Below, one piece after another: positions 1 through 7,220 of a DNA stretch of 20,634 bases (position 1 is its first letter; every line of letters begins with the position of its first letter). A model generated the notes under the pieces. It did not search any database. It was not told the origin of the DNA and worked only from the letters and a program-made list of their open reading frames with translations. This DNA comes from Bacteroidota bacterium (GTDB taxonomy: Bacteria > Bacteroidota > Bacteroidia > Flavobacteriales > Weeksellaceae). The position numbers and the translations under genes were made by a program. The stretch covers positions 1 to 20,634 of the forward strand of contig JAEZYN010000065.1 of NCBI GenBank assembly GCA_023419095.1, read 5' to 3'.

Positions 1-873
1 GGTCTCGATTATGAAGTTGACAGTTTTAAATTTGATCCCAAATTCCGGCCGTTTCAGGTGCTGCAAATCTATCCCTCACCAGGGTCGCGCGTAAAAGACG
101 GGCGTACCATTATCTTAAAAGTGAACCCGAGAACCTGGGCGCAGGTTTCAGTTCCTGATATTTTAGACCGTTACAAAGGTCTGGCTTTCCGCCAGCTGGA
201 GCAGGTTGGCTTAAAGGTGGGTGACACGATTTACGAGCCAAGTATCCAACGCGATGCGGTCTTAAGAATGACTTACAACGGTACTGCCCTTAAACCGGGA
301 ACTTTACTTCCGCGATTTTCCACTATCGGCGTGGTGATAGGTGCCGGTCCGAAACGGAATATCACGGTACCAAATCTTGTGGGTCTCACCGTGCAGGAAG
401 CCAAGGCTGTCATTGCGCAGAATCTATTTGAAGTAGGCCTTGTGGAAAGTGAAGACGGCAAGCAGGATGAATCTGATATCGTTTACTATCAGGATCCCGC
501 GGCATTTGATGTTCGGGACCAGGGTATGCAGATCGATATATGGTCCAGCAAGAAAACACCCGCAGAAATGGGTGCGAAAATTTCGCAGCTGAATTCGCTA
601 TACCGAATAAAACTTGAAGAAGTTCCGCCAATGCCGAATTACGATGATGCGCCTGTATATTCGGAACCTGCGCCGCGCACGGAGCCAAGACCGGAAGTGC
701 CTAAAACTGAAACTCCGAAAACTGAAGCTCCGAAAACTGAGACACCAAAACCTGCGGCTAATAAAACCGCAACCGACCCAAAGACTAAAACTCAGACTTC
801 ATCCGCACCGGCTAAAGCCACACCCGCAAAAGCGGAAGAGAAACCCAAGGCCCGAAAAGTGGTTGTAGAATAA
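1..873 (+). CDS. PASTA-domain protein, 3' part (5' truncated by window)
   Basis: The reading frame is open to base 1, so the gene begins upstream and the GTG at 58 is not its start. The protein shows consecutive PASTA-like units: one ends near VKDGRTIILKVNP, a second begins VSVPDILDRYKGLAFRQLEQ, and a third begins ITVPNLVGLTVQEAKAVIAQ. PASTA domains usually bind peptidoglycan or muropeptides, and in Gram-negative Bacteroidota such proteins are presumed periplasmic with an N-terminal anchor, which is not visible here. The last 70 or so residues are a Pro/Lys/Thr-rich tail with tandem PKTE(T/A) units, probably disordered. A strong hairpin terminator follows and rluD starts just after it. The family call is firm. 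The cellular role is not known. Confidence 0.88.
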   Translation, partial: GLDYEVDSFKFDPKFRPFQVLQIYPSPGSRVKDGRTIILKVNPRTWAQVSVPDILDRYKGLAFRQLEQVGLKVGDTIYEPSIQRDAVLRMTYNGTALKPGTLLPRFSTIGVVIGAGPKRNITVPNLVGLTVQEAKAVIAQNLFEVGLVESEDGKQDESDIVYYQDPAAFDVRDQGMQIDIWSSKKTPAEMGAKISQLNSLYRIKLEEVPPMPNYDDAPVYSEPAPRTEPRPEVPKTETPKTEAPKTETPKPAANKTATDPKTKTQTSSAPAKATPAKAEEKPKARKVVVE

Positions 874-897
874 GTCTTTTTGAACATAAAACACCTG

Positions 898-924
898 AGC
901 TTCAGCCATCCTGAAGCTTTTTTT
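898..924 (+). terminator. Rho-independent terminator after the PASTA gene
   Basis: A perfect 8-bp stem, AGCTTCAG (898-905) and CTGAAGCT (911-918), has a 5-nt loop and runs into seven T residues (918-924). It ends only 5 nt before the next start codon, so rluD must either have a promoter inside or upstream of the hairpin or depend on read-through. Confidence 0.85.
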
Positions 925-929
925 ATCCA

Positions 930-1991
930 ATGACCGATCCAGACGAAGATTTTTTAGATGAAGAACTGCTAAGCGCTAATCCGGCGGACACCGAAACTGC
1001 GGAACTTTTTGAGCATCTGAACCTTACGGTTGATGGCAACCAGCAACCATTGCGCATTGATAAATTTCTGCACATTTTCCGGCAGAATTCTACACGGAAC
1101 AAGATTTCGCAGGCCTGCCGTGCGGGAAATGTGGTAGTGAACGGTAAAGCTGTAAAACAGAACTACCGCGTGAAGCCGGGCGACAGGATTTCGGTCTTGC
1201 TCAGCCGGCCGCCACGTGAAAATGTCATCGTTCCACAAGATATTCCGATAAATATCGTTTACGAAGATGATGACCTGGTGGTAGTAGACAAAGATCCCGG
1301 AATGGTGGTGCATCCGGGTCACGGAAACTGGGACGGTACGCTGGTGAATGCACTGGCTTTTCATTTTGAAAAGAACGGGGCCAAATCTGATCTTGACAGG
1401 GTAGGGCTGGTTCACCGGATTGACAAGGATACGTCCGGACTTTTGGTGATTGCCAAGACGGAATATGCTTTAAGTTTCCTGGCGAAACAGTTCTTCGACC
1501 GCAAAACGCGCCGCTTATACTGGGCTTTTGTGTGGGGTAACATGGCTGAAGATGAAGGTACGGTTACCGGAAATATCGGGCGGCACCCCAAAAACCGCCT
1601 GCAGATGTCAGTATTTGAAGACGGAAGCGCCGGCAAGCACGCGGTAACGCATTATAAAGTCATTGAAAGGTTTAAATACATGACGTGGGTTGAATGTAAG
1701 CTCGAGACTGGCCGCACGCACCAGATCCGAGCGCATTTCAAGCATATCGGGCATACGCTTTTCAATGACGAAAGGTATGAAGGTGAACAGATTCTGAAAG
1801 GCGTAAACCTTCCGAAATACCGCCAGTTCATCAAAAACGTTTTTGAGGTGTTGCCGCGCCACGCACTTCACGCGCACACGCTTGGCTTCGTGCATCCCAC
1901 CACCAAAGAGGAGATGTACTTTGAAAGTCCGATGCCAAAGGACATGGCCGCAGCCGTCGAAAAGTGGCGGACTTACCTTGAAAATAATTGA
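930..1991 (+). CDS. rluD: RluA-family 23S rRNA pseudouridine synthase, RluD-like
   Basis: This enzyme isomerises uridines to pseudouridine in structured RNA. The RluD type acts on 23S rRNA helix 69. An N-terminal acidic leader (residues 1-30) precedes an S4 RNA-binding domain (about 40-95, with RIDKFL and NGKAVKQNYRVKPGD). The catalytic domain carries the signature HRIDKDTSG (162-170), with D165 as the expected catalytic aspartate, and a later block RTHQIRAHFKHIGH. At 353 residues it is the usual RluD length. ATG 930 is the first start after the terminator and leaves the S4 domain intact. RluA-family members overlap in sequence, so the exact target uridines are an inference. The family itself is certain. 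Confidence 0.95.
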   Translation: MTDPDEDFLDEELLSANPADTETAELFEHLNLTVDGNQQPLRIDKFLHIFRQNSTRNKISQACRAGNVVVNGKAVKQNYRVKPGDRISVLLSRPPRENVIVPQDIPINIVYEDDDLVVVDKDPGMVVHPGHGNWDGTLVNALAFHFEKNGAKSDLDRVGLVHRIDKDTSGLLVIAKTEYALSFLAKQFFDRKTRRLYWAFVWGNMAEDEGTVTGNIGRHPKNRLQMSVFEDGSAGKHAVTHYKVIERFKYMTWVECKLETGRTHQIRAHFKHIGHTLFNDERYEGEQILKGVNLPKYRQFIKNVFEVLPRHALHAHTLGFVHPTTKEEMYFESPMPKDMAAAVEKWRTYLENN

Positions 1992-2011
1992 GTAAAAAGT
2001 TGGTATATTTG
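1978..2011 (+). promoter_or_regulatory. Bacteroidetes-type promoter for the PorP/SprF gene
   Basis: A TATATTTG box (2004-2011) matches the TAnnTTTG -7 consensus. A TTG (1978-1980) lies 23 nt upstream as a possible -33 element. The expected start of transcription falls near 2018, ahead of the ATG at 2037. Confidence 0.6.
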
Positions 2012-2036
2012 CAAAAATTTTGATTTGATCCACATT

Positions 2037-2987
2037 ATGAGGAAATTAGGAGCCTTATTTTTAATATTTATCTGTATTAATTTCTTCAAAAGTCAGGAAA
2101 CACTGCCGTTCTACCAGCAGTATCTGATGGACGGAGACTTTCTCTTCAATCCCGCTCAATACGGGAAAACGGATGACGTTGTACTCAATCTGAACTACCA
2201 GAAACAGTTTGCCAATTTTGACCAGTCGCCCAATGTGCAGTCTATCGGTCTGCATGCCAATGTTTTCGACCGTGTAGGTGCCGGACTGACTTTCTTCCGC
2301 GACCAGAACGGACCCGTTTCATCCAACGGAATCACGGGTGGCGCGTCATATTTCATCCCAATCGATGATGACGGCGAGCGCCTGAGCCAGTTTTCGTTCG
2401 GTACTTCGATAAGTCTGTATAACATGAACATTGATCTGGCGATGCTGAATCCGCAGGATCCGGGTGACCCGACACTTTCGGCTGACAACAACAGTATTTT
2501 CCTGGCGTACGCGAACCTGGGTATGGCTGCTACGTACAGGGGGCTTTTTGGTAGTGTGTCGGTGAATGATATTGCGATTACCAATGATATCCCGATCGTG
2601 AACGGCATAGAGCCTGAACCCACGAAATACATATTCACGCTGGGGTACGATTATTATTTGGCAGAAGGTTTTGCGGTAAGTCCGTCCGTGATGATGAATT
2701 TAAATACAAATTCCGCCCGGATCATCGATTTTAATCTGATGGCGACCGTAGGCGATGAAGACACCACGTTTTCCGGTGGTGCGAGTTTCCGCACGGCTAA
2801 AAACAAATTTGGCAGTCAGAATCTGGGTATTTCACCCATTATCCGGGCTAAGGTGAACAATTTCACCTTTGGAGCGACGTACAATTTTGGTCTGTCCGAT
2901 ATCCAGCAATATGCCGGCAGCAGTTTCATGCTGAGTGTAGGTTACAACCTGGAGAACTTCATCAATCAGCGCGGCTTCAGGTATTGA
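2037..2987 (+). CDS. PorP/SprF family outer-membrane protein (type IX secretion-associated)
   Basis: The protein has a hydrophobic signal peptide (MRKLGALFLIFICINFF), then QETLPFYQQYLMDGDFLFNPA, the conserved start of mature PorP/SprF proteins. Alternating beta-strand segments follow, rich in Gly, Asn and aromatic residues, as in a 14-stranded outer-membrane barrel. PorP/SprF family members act with type IX secretion substrates carrying type-B C-terminal domains, anchoring or translocating them. Such genes often sit beside a large gliding or adhesin-like substrate, but none is adjacent here, so the partner is unknown. A TTG at 2025 would add four residues. The ATG at 2037 is preferred because it gives a clean signal peptide and lies 26 nt after the -7 box. 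Confidence 0.88.
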   Translation: MRKLGALFLIFICINFFKSQETLPFYQQYLMDGDFLFNPAQYGKTDDVVLNLNYQKQFANFDQSPNVQSIGLHANVFDRVGAGLTFFRDQNGPVSSNGITGGASYFIPIDDDGERLSQFSFGTSISLYNMNIDLAMLNPQDPGDPTLSADNNSIFLAYANLGMAATYRGLFGSVSVNDIAITNDIPIVNGIEPEPTKYIFTLGYDYYLAEGFAVSPSVMMNLNTNSARIIDFNLMATVGDEDTTFSGGASFRTAKNKFGSQNLGISPIIRAKVNNFTFGATYNFGLSDIQQYAGSSFMLSVGYNLENFINQRGFRY

Positions 2988-2999
2988 TTAGGGGGAGAA

Positions 3000-3076
3000 G
3001 AGTAAAGAGACAAGAGTCAAGAGCCAAGAGCCGAGAACCAACTGCCAGGAGCCAAGAACCAAGAGCCAGTAGCCAA
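3000..3076. repeat. Degenerate heptamer array, 11 units (GAGCCAA type)
   Basis: Eleven consecutive 7-nt units with no insertion or deletion (77 bp), for example GAGTCAA, GAGCCAA, GAGCCGA, GAACCAA, GAGCCAG and TAGCCAA. The array lies in the gap between the PorP/SprF gene and hemW. The same unit recurs at 9158-9199. Confidence 0.85.
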
Positions 3077-3121
3077 TCCAACCTAAAGAATTCACAATCA
3101 AAAATCAGCACTTTCTGAGTC

Positions 3122-4255
3122 ATGCTGTATATCCACATTCCGTTCTGCAAGCAGAAATGCAGCTACTGCAACTTCCATTTTTCCACGTCGCTGAAATACA
3201 AAGGCGATATGCTGGCCGCGATCAGAAGGGAAATCGGGCTGCGGCAGCATGAACTTCAGCATAGACAGCTGAAATCGCTCTATTTTGGAGGTGGAACACC
3301 ATCTGTACTTGAAGCTGACGAACTGAAGATGCTGATTGATGAGGTTTTAAAATATTTTACCTTCGATCCCGGCATTGAAATTACCCTTGAGGCCAATCCC
3401 GATGATTTGGATTCGTCTTTTCTGAAAGAACTGCGGTCTACGGAAATAAACAGACTGTCAATCGGGACGCAGAGTTTTTTTGATGATGATTTAACGCTGA
3501 TGAACCGCGCACACTCCGCGGCTGAAGCTGAAAGTTCGATAAAACGCGCGCAGGATTGCGGTTTTGAAAATTTAAGTATTGACCTTATTTACGGTTCGCC
3601 GACTTCGGATCTTTCGCTTTGGAAGCAAAGTTTAAATAAAGCCGTTTCGCTCGATGTGCCGCATGTTTCGGCATATGCTCTCACCGTGGAGCCAAAAACT
3701 GCACTCAATCAGTGGATTGCGCAGAACAAAATTAAACCACCCAACGAAAGTGAGCAGACCGAAGATTTCTATTACATGTCAGATTTTCTGAAACTGAACG
3801 GCTTCCAGCATTACGAAATCTCAAATTTTGCAAAACCCGGTTTTGAATCCCGTCACAACACGGCGTATTGGCAATACCGCGAATACCTCGGGCTCGGACC
3901 TTCCGCGCATTCGTACGACGGGCGCAGCGAAAGAAGCTGGAACATTGCCAATAACGCAAAGTATATCAATACTCTAAACCAAAATATTTTAGCCAAAGAA
4001 ACCGAAAGTCTGTCCGAAAAAGACCGTTTCAATGAAATGCTGATGATCGGTTTGCGGACAGCCAAAGGTGTGGATAGGTCGGTTTTAAAAAGCAGTTTCA
4101 GTGCTGAAATCCTGACGCATTTAGAAAAAGAAACCGCCGAAAAACTTCGGGACGGCATTCTGGTCATCGAAAATGAATTTTTAATGATTCCGGAAGCGCA
4201 CTGGTTTCTGGCGGACGGAATCGCGGCCGACCTTTTTTACTTAGGTGAAGACTGA
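3122..4255 (+). CDS. hemW: Radical SAM heme chaperone HemW
   Basis: HemW binds heme and a [4Fe-4S] cluster and delivers heme to respiratory proteins. It is often mis-annotated as coproporphyrinogen III oxidase. The radical SAM motif CKQKCSYC supplies C9, C13 and C16. It lacks the fourth cysteine (CxC extension) that is characteristic of true HemN, since the motif continues NFHF. The GGGTPS block (56-61) and LTLEANPDD-like segment for SAM binding are present, as is the HYEISNFA block typical of this family. The length of 377 residues matches HemW. ATG 3122 is the only start upstream of the cluster motif. The upstream gap holds a heptamer array and no clear -7 box, so transcription from the PorP/SprF promoter is possible. 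Confidence 0.93.
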   Translation: MLYIHIPFCKQKCSYCNFHFSTSLKYKGDMLAAIRREIGLRQHELQHRQLKSLYFGGGTPSVLEADELKMLIDEVLKYFTFDPGIEITLEANPDDLDSSFLKELRSTEINRLSIGTQSFFDDDLTLMNRAHSAAEAESSIKRAQDCGFENLSIDLIYGSPTSDLSLWKQSLNKAVSLDVPHVSAYALTVEPKTALNQWIAQNKIKPPNESEQTEDFYYMSDFLKLNGFQHYEISNFAKPGFESRHNTAYWQYREYLGLGPSAHSYDGRSERSWNIANNAKYINTLNQNILAKETESLSEKDRFNEMLMIGLRTAKGVDRSVLKSSFSAEILTHLEKETAEKLRDGILVIENEFLMIPEAHWFLADGIAADLFYLGED

Positions 4256-4270
4256 TGAGCGGACTTCACC
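4244..4270 (+). terminator. Weak hairpin overlapping the hemW stop codon
   Basis: GGTGAAG (4244-4250) and CTTCACC (4264-4270) form a 7-bp stem with a 13-nt loop that contains the stop codon. Only three T residues follow, so termination is uncertain. Confidence 0.3.
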
Positions 4271-4302
4271 TTTGCGGATGCCCGGCACGTTGACAAATTC
4301 CG

Positions 4303-4310
4303 TATTTTTG
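4303..4310 (+). promoter_or_regulatory. -7 box upstream of murI
   Basis: TATTTTTG matches TAnnTTTG exactly and ends 16 nt before the TTG start of murI. No TTG lies at the preferred -33 spacing, so only half of the promoter is supported. Confidence 0.45.
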
Positions 4311-4326
4311 CGCAAACTTTAGCCAG

Positions 4327-5157
4327 TTGAAAAAGAAAAAACAGGACTTCAGCCATCTTTCGGCGACGCAGCCGATCGGTATTTTTGATTCGGGTGTGGG
4401 CGGACTCACCGTTGCACGCGAGATCAGGAAACTTTTGCCCCACGAAAACATCATTTATTTCGGTGATACCAAGCATCTTCCGTACGGCGAAAAATCGCGT
4501 GAGGCGATCGTGGGCTATTCAACCAAAATCGCGCGATTCCTGCTCGAAAAAAACTGCAAGGCGATCGTTATCGCGTGCAATTCCGCGACGGCAAATGCAT
4601 TGAAAGAAGTGCTGGAAGAAGTCGCAGACCAGGTTCCTGTGATCGATGTCATCAATCCGGTAGCTGAAAAAGTAGCCTACGAAATTCACAACAACGTGGG
4701 CGTCATCGCGACCAAAGCCACCGTCAATTCAGGTCTTTACCGAAAATCCATACGTAAGCACAATAAATTCATTAAGGTGGATGAACTCGCTACGCCGCTG
4801 CTAGTGCCTGCGATTGAAGAAGGTTTTAAAAATCATCCAATCACGCACTCGATAGTTTATAATTATTTGAGCAACAGTAAATTAAAGAATATAGAAACGC
4901 TGATTTTGGGCTGCACGCACTATCCGCTGCTCATCGACGAGATCCGCCAGTTCTACGGAAACCGTGTACGCGTCATCGATTCGCCCGGCATTGTGGCCAA
5001 TCAGCTTAAAATGATTTTAGATCAGCACGCTTTGCTCAACTCTAAAAATCCGGAGCCGACTTACGATTTTTACCTGTCGGATATGACGAAAACCTTTGAA
5101 AAAATATCGAGAAAATTCTTTGGTAACAGCATTCAGTTGAAACTGCAGACGCTTTAG
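4327..5157 (+). CDS. murI: Glutamate racemase MurI
   Basis: MurI makes D-glutamate from L-glutamate for peptidoglycan precursors in the cytoplasm, using two cysteines and no cofactor. The substrate-binding segment IGIFDSGVGGLTV (D21, S22) is present. Both catalytic cysteines are visible, in ACNSATA (C84) and LGCTHYPLL (C196, with H198). At 276 residues it has family length. TTG 4327 is taken as the start because there is no ATG between it and the FDSG motif, and a -7 box precedes it. The gene converges on rsmD with only 15 nt between stop codons, and a heptamer array fills that junction. Confidence 0.95.
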   Translation: MKKKKQDFSHLSATQPIGIFDSGVGGLTVAREIRKLLPHENIIYFGDTKHLPYGEKSREAIVGYSTKIARFLLEKNCKAIVIACNSATANALKEVLEEVADQVPVIDVINPVAEKVAYEIHNNVGVIATKATVNSGLYRKSIRKHNKFIKVDELATPLLVPAIEEGFKNHPITHSIVYNYLSNSKLKNIETLILGCTHYPLLIDEIRQFYGNRVRVIDSPGIVANQLKMILDQHALLNSKNPEPTYDFYLSDMTKTFEKISRKFFGNSIQLKLQTL

Positions 5158-5191
5158 GTTAATGGTTAATTATTAAGGGTTGATGGTTAAG
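5157..5191. repeat. Heptamer array, 5 units (GGTTAAT type), crossing the rsmD stop
   Basis: Five exact 7-nt steps: GGTTAAT, GGTTAAT, TATTAAG, GGTTGAT, GGTTAAG. The array starts at the last base of the murI stop codon, fills the convergent junction, and extends through the rsmD stop codon into its last codons. Confidence 0.75.
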
Positions 5192-5778
5192 TTTTCCGCC
5201 GCAGTTTCCTCAGTTGCTTCCATGTTGGCGGAGTAGAACGAGAAGCTCACATTTCCGTATTTCCGTGTATCGAGCAAATTCGGATGTTCAAATTTTACAC
5301 GGCTCTGGTGTTCGAGAATGAAAATTCCGCCTGGTTTTACGTACGCATTGTTCAGCACCCAGTCGATCAGTTCCGCATATTTCTTTGCATCCGTATCGAA
5401 GGGCGGGTCGGCCATCACGATATCATACGATTTTCTTCCGCGGTTTTTCTTTAAGTAATCGAAAACGTCGCCGCGCTGCACGTTTACCTGCAAAGCCATG
5501 TCCAGATCCGCAGCGGTGGCGCTGATGAAGGCCGCATGTTTGGGATTGAGTTCAACAGAATTTACATCCTGGCAGCCTCGCGAGGCAAATTCAAGCGAAA
5601 CCGAACCGATGCCTGCAAACAGATCGAGTACTGAGCTTGCCGTCATGTCAATATTAAAACGGTTTTCGATAATGCTAAAGAGTGCTTCCTTCGCGAAATC
5701 AGTTGTGGGACGCACGGTAAAGTTCTTCGGGGCTGATATTCTTTTGGACTTCCAGCGTCCGGATATGATTCTGTACAT
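5173..5778 (-). CDS. rsmD: 16S rRNA (guanine966-N2)-methyltransferase RsmD
   Basis: RsmD methylates G966 of 16S rRNA using S-adenosylmethionine. The protein opens with the family hallmark MYRIISGRWKSKRI and RPTTDFAKEALFSII. The SAM-binding loop LDLFAGIGSVSLEFASRG covers 51-68, E76 would bind the ribose, and DPPF (124-127) is the catalytic N-methyltransferase motif. The core ends near VSFSFY. About 19 further residues (SANMEATEET through LTINP) look like a non-conserved tail, and the final six or so codons are made of heptamer-repeat DNA. The gene follows the DUF3822 gene on the same strand after 172 nt, an arrangement I recall as common in Flavobacteriia. Confidence 0.93.
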   Translation of the reverse strand: MYRIISGRWKSKRISAPKNFTVRPTTDFAKEALFSIIENRFNIDMTASSVLDLFAGIGSVSLEFASRGCQDVNSVELNPKHAAFISATAADLDMALQVNVQRGDVFDYLKKNRGRKSYDIVMADPPFDTDAKKYAELIDWVLNNAYVKPGGIFILEHQSRVKFEHPNLLDTRKYGNVSFSFYSANMEATEETAAENLTINP

Positions 5779-5781
5779 GAT

Positions 5782-5830
5782 GATGTGGGGTGTTGGATGT
5801 GGGATGTCAGATGCTTATGCTTACTGCTTA
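5782..5830. repeat. Heptamer array, 7 units (GATGTGG type), next to the rsmD start
   Basis: Seven exact 7-nt steps (49 bp), for example GATGTGG, GGTGTTG, GATGTGG, GATGTCA, GATGCTT and CTGCTTA. The array occupies the leader of rsmD and reaches within 3 nt of its ATG. Confidence 0.75.
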
Positions 5831-5950
5831 GATCCAGTTTTATAATTTATTTTTAAAAGCAATTACGTGATTGATCAGCCTGTATGATTCGTTGTATAGT
5901 TTATTAAACTTTTCCTCCGTGATGCACCTTCTGTTTTAAGTTACGAATCA

Positions 5951-6670
5951 TCATCCGGCCATCACAAAATTCTTCTTCGGCACATTATCAAAGACAATCT
6001 TTATTTTCTTTACGAATTTTCGCAGTTCTGATATAAAAGTTTCATTCTCAGTCGTTTCACCGTAGACAAAAAACGAAGTCTCCGCAATACCAAAGCCGAT
6101 TTTGCTTAATGTAAACATGATGAAATAAAGAAAATCGACTTCCGAATTTACATCGAGGTTGTTGTAGAGGATCACCTTTTTATGGTCGAGCGCTACAAAT
6201 TCACACTGATTGTGATAGAGGTTGATGTGAATTTCCTTTTGATTTCGTGACTGTATGCTGTTCAGAAATTTTTCACCAGAGAAATTGAATGTGGCCGGTA
6301 TATTCAGTGCCTTGATCATTAAATAGATTTCTTTGGGCATCGTATAATAAAACTGCACTCCAAACTTTTTGTTTACCGAAAGCATGAGTTCTTCGTCAGC
6401 CCGCTCCACCGGCGCATTGAAGGCAATCAACTCATAACCAAGATCGTGTTGGGCAAAACCTTCAGGCATGAGCGTAAAATGGTTGAGCGCAGATATCACC
6501 GAGATCTGACTGAATTTTTTAGTTTCCAAAAGTGTTTTGAGTTTTTCCTGAACTGAATTCTGCCCGGCGGCATCCTCAGCGTAAAAACCATGTTCCTCCA
6601 GAACGGTTTTGTTTTTCAGAATCTGGTACTGCAAACCGTCTTTGATGAATAGCAGCGAAAGTTTTTGCAT
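5951..6670 (-). CDS. DUF3822 family protein
   Basis: I recognise this as the Bacteroidota-specific DUF3822 family, about 240 residues, typically encoded just before rsmD. The opening LSLLFIKDGLQYQILKNKTVL and the middle segment EIHINLYHNQCEFVALDHKKVILYNNLDVNSEVDFLYFI resemble the beta-hairpins of an actin/Hsp70-like (ASKHA) fold, which is how I remember the family being described. No signal peptide or membrane segment is visible, so it should be cytoplasmic. No biochemical function is known to me. ATG 6670 is preceded by a good -7 box on the minus strand, supporting this start and a DUF3822-rsmD transcript. Confidence 0.8.
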   Translation of the reverse strand: MQKLSLLFIKDGLQYQILKNKTVLEEHGFYAEDAAGQNSVQEKLKTLLETKKFSQISVISALNHFTLMPEGFAQHDLGYELIAFNAPVERADEELMLSVNKKFGVQFYYTMPKEIYLMIKALNIPATFNFSGEKFLNSIQSRNQKEIHINLYHNQCEFVALDHKKVILYNNLDVNSEVDFLYFIMFTLSKIGFGIAETSFFVYGETTENETFISELRKFVKKIKIVFDNVPKKNFVMAG

Positions 6671-6686
6671 AATATTGAGGTCTGCG

Positions 6687-6694
6687 CAAATTTA
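6687..6694 (-). promoter_or_regulatory. -7 box for DUF3822-rsmD
   Basis: On the minus strand the bases read TAAATTTG, an exact TAnnTTTG match, 16 nt before the ATG. No clear -33 TTG was found. Confidence 0.5.
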
Positions 6695-6763
6695 ATAAAA
6701 AAATAGCAGCCTGAATTTTTCCATGGTATGACGCCAGTCACATGGCAGCCGCCGAAGAAGTTG

Positions 6764-6771
6764 TAATTTTG
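6764..6771 (+). promoter_or_regulatory. -7 box for the DUF6370 gene
   Basis: TAATTTTG matches TAnnTTTG and lies 16 nt upstream of ATG 6788. This box and the minus-strand box at 6687-6694 form a divergent promoter pair about 70 nt apart. Confidence 0.5.
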
Positions 6772-6787
6772 AATAAAAAGTAAACAC

Positions 6788-7105
6788 ATGAAAAGATTAA
6801 TCTTCGTTTTTGTAATGCTTTTCGGCATCGCTCTCCACGCACAGAAGACCCCGCAGAAAACTCAGGTTGTGGAAGCGTCGTGCGGGCAGTGCCAGTTTCA
6901 CATGAAAGACAAAAAAGGTTGCGATCTGGCAGTTCGCATTGATGGGAAGACGTATTGGGTGGAAGGCAGCGGAATCGATGATCACGGTGATGCGCATGGC
7001 GGGATGGGTTTTTGCAATGCGATCCGGAAAGCCGAAGTAAGCGGGAAAGTGAAAGGGAAGAAATTTGTGGCGACGTCATTTAAACTGTTGCCGGAAGGAA
7101 AATAG
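6788..7105 (+). CDS. DUF6370 family small exported cysteine protein
   Basis: This 105-residue protein has a signal peptide (MKRLIFVFVMLFGIALHAQ) with a likely cleavage site after HAQ or AQK. The mature part carries EASCGQCQFHMK (C32, C35, H38), GCDLAVRIDG (C45) and IDDHGDAH followed by GFCNAIRKAEV. The pattern matches what I recall of DUF6370, a Bacteroidota periplasmic family. The conserved cysteines and histidines suggest metal binding, but this is inference and no activity is known to me. It stands alone between divergent DUF3822 and convergent smr. Confidence 0.8.
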   Translation: MKRLIFVFVMLFGIALHAQKTPQKTQVVEASCGQCQFHMKDKKGCDLAVRIDGKTYWVEGSGIDDHGDAHGGMGFCNAIRKAEVSGKVKGKKFVATSFKLLPEGK

Positions 7106-7135
7106 ATTTTTGCCTTCAATGGGATATAATATGCC

Positions 7136-7148
7136 GCCGCGATGCGGC
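7136..7148. repeat. REP-like palindrome GCCGC-GAT-GCGGC
   Basis: A 5-bp stem with a 3-nt loop in the convergent gap between the DUF6370 gene and smr. Two other copies with the same arms lie at 9211-9223 and 9261-9273. Confidence 0.5.
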
Positions 7149-7180
7149 TTTAAATTGCGCGTTTTGCACTTCAATTACCG

Positions 7181-7220
7181 AATTCTCACATTTTCAAATT
7201 CTCAAATTTCAAAGCCTCAC
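7181..7220. repeat. Octamer array, 5 units, crossing the smr stop codon
   Basis: Five 8-nt steps without indels: AATTCTCA, CATTTTCA, AATTCTCA, AATTTCAA, AGCCTCAC. The reverse complement resembles the octamers at 18090-18129. The last unit covers the stop codon of the Smr gene (7217-7219 on the plus strand). Confidence 0.7.

Noticed and set aside
3000..3076. CRISPR array.
   Set aside because: Units are 7 nt, directly abutting, with no spacers. No cas genes are in the window.
3122..4255. Oxygen-independent coproporphyrinogen III oxidase (HemN).
   Set aside because: The cluster motif lacks the extra cysteine of HemN and the length and start match HemW.
5139..5208. GAAACTGC/GCAGTTTC inverted repeat around the murI-rsmD junction as a bidirectional terminator.
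   Set aside because: The 8-bp arms are 54 nt apart, lie in the coding ends of both genes and have no T-runs. Chance pairing is likely.
5498..5845. A 115-codon plus-strand frame opposite rsmD.
   Set aside because: It is antisense to the conserved RsmD core, has no recognisable motif and ends in the heptamer array.
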